Of a stretch of 47,607 nucleotides of DNA, positions 47,488-47,607 are shown piece after piece. A program made the position numbers and the translations under genes. The stretch covers positions 1 through 47,607 of the forward strand of contig CAILCO010000031.1 in assembly GCA_903832735.1 (NCBI GenBank), read 5' to 3'. The notes below the pieces were generated by a model. It saw only the letters and a list, made by a program, of their open reading frames with translations, had not been told where the DNA came from and ran no database searches. Position 1 is the stretch's first letter. Each line of letters opens with the position of its first letter. Source of the stretch: an uncultured Sterolibacterium sp. Lineage in GTDB: Bacteria; Pseudomonadota; Gammaproteobacteria; Burkholderiales; Rhodocyclaceae.

Positions 47488-47607
47488 TTCGGGAGTAATG
47501 TGGCGCGATGGATCGACGTACTTCCACTTCACGACTTTTGGATTCTTGTTGTAGTGACGAATGTATTTCATGAGTTTCCTCTTGAGGTCAGTAACCGAGG
47601 TGAAGAC
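47467..47607 (-). CDS. IS630-family-like transposase, C-terminal fragment (runs off the window)
   Basis: On the minus strand, bases 47607 to 47470 encode 46 residues, VFTSVTDLKRKLMKYIRHYN, then KNPKVVKWKYVDPSRHITPE and a short tail to VTGH, followed by a TAG at 47467-47469. The pattern (L..K...YI..YN....K...W.Y) is that of the C-terminus of IS630/Tc1-mariner-type DDE transposases. The N-terminal part, including the DDE residues, is outside the window, so the family call rests on this tail. Confidence 0.7.
   Translation of the reverse strand, partial: VFTSVTDLKRKLMKYIRHYNKNPKVVKWKYVDPSRHITPESIVTGH
47468..47607. mobile_element. Left end of an IS630-like insertion in the TpsB gene
   Basis: The TpsB reading frame departs from family sequence at the dinucleotide TA at 47468-47469, exactly where the transposase stop codon lies. 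IS630 elements insert at TA and duplicate it. The element end therefore starts about 47470 (GTGGCCTGTAACG). The other end and the second TA are beyond the right edge. Confidence 0.7.

Overview
The window looks like the chromosome of a facultatively or strictly anaerobic betaproteobacterium, probably Rhodocyclales-like. This is inferred from the high GC content, a CysB-type regulator closing a sulfate transport operon, RIO-kinase and DbpA genes beside lgt, and a FhaC-type TpsB gene. No rRNA, tRNA or CRISPR array was seen. Genes are tightly packed, with many ATGA or longer overlaps.

Layout. (1) 1-8015, minus strand: a TetR regulator followed by bamB, bamC, bamD, bamE and the start of bamF. These encode the tungsten-dependent, ATP-independent class II benzoyl-CoA reductase, the central dearomatising enzyme of obligate anaerobes. 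The promoter region carries a perfect 18-bp palindrome and a perfect FNR/CRP-like TTGAC-N4-GTCAA site. (2) 8162-14547, plus strand: sulfate uptake operon sbp1 - degenerate EAL protein - sbp2 - cysT - cysW - short cysA - cysB. (3) 14532-19319, minus strand: branched-chain amino acid type ABC transporter (livK, livH, livM, livG, livF). (4) 19451-21685, minus strand: a small cytochrome c and ilvD. (5) 21762-25283, plus strand: overlapping lgt, a methylmalonyl-CoA-epimerase-like VOC protein, dbpA and a RIO kinase. (6) 25574-27619: a divergent LysR / ACMSD-like amidohydrolase pair.

(7) 27665-34439, minus strand: propionyl-CoA to succinyl-CoA module (methylmalonyl-CoA mutase, MeaB, PccB, PccA). (8) 34592-41065, plus strand: a malonate module (GntR regulator, malonyl-CoA decarboxylase, TRAP transporter, malonyl-CoA synthetase), laid out like matPQMAB. 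(9) 41070-45367, plus strand: a REC-GAF-HD-GYP protein and a CHASE2 nucleotide cyclase, starting 4 bases after matB. (10) 45368-46146: non-coding, hairpin-rich DNA. (11) 46147 to the end: a TpsB outer-membrane transporter gene broken by an IS630-like element that runs off the right edge.

How it fits together: the Bam enzymes open aromatic rings. The propionyl-CoA and malonyl-CoA modules handle C3 acyl-CoA units, which can arise from odd-chain or dicarboxylic intermediates and from external malonate. The most interesting points are the apparently doubly controlled bam promoter, the catalytically degenerate EAL protein inside a sulfate operon, the HD-GYP protein with an insertion of roughly 150 residues paired with a CHASE2 cyclase, a mosaic dispersed repeat present in three intergenic copies, and the freshly interrupted TpsB gene. 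All function calls come from motifs and recalled family features; no database search was run.
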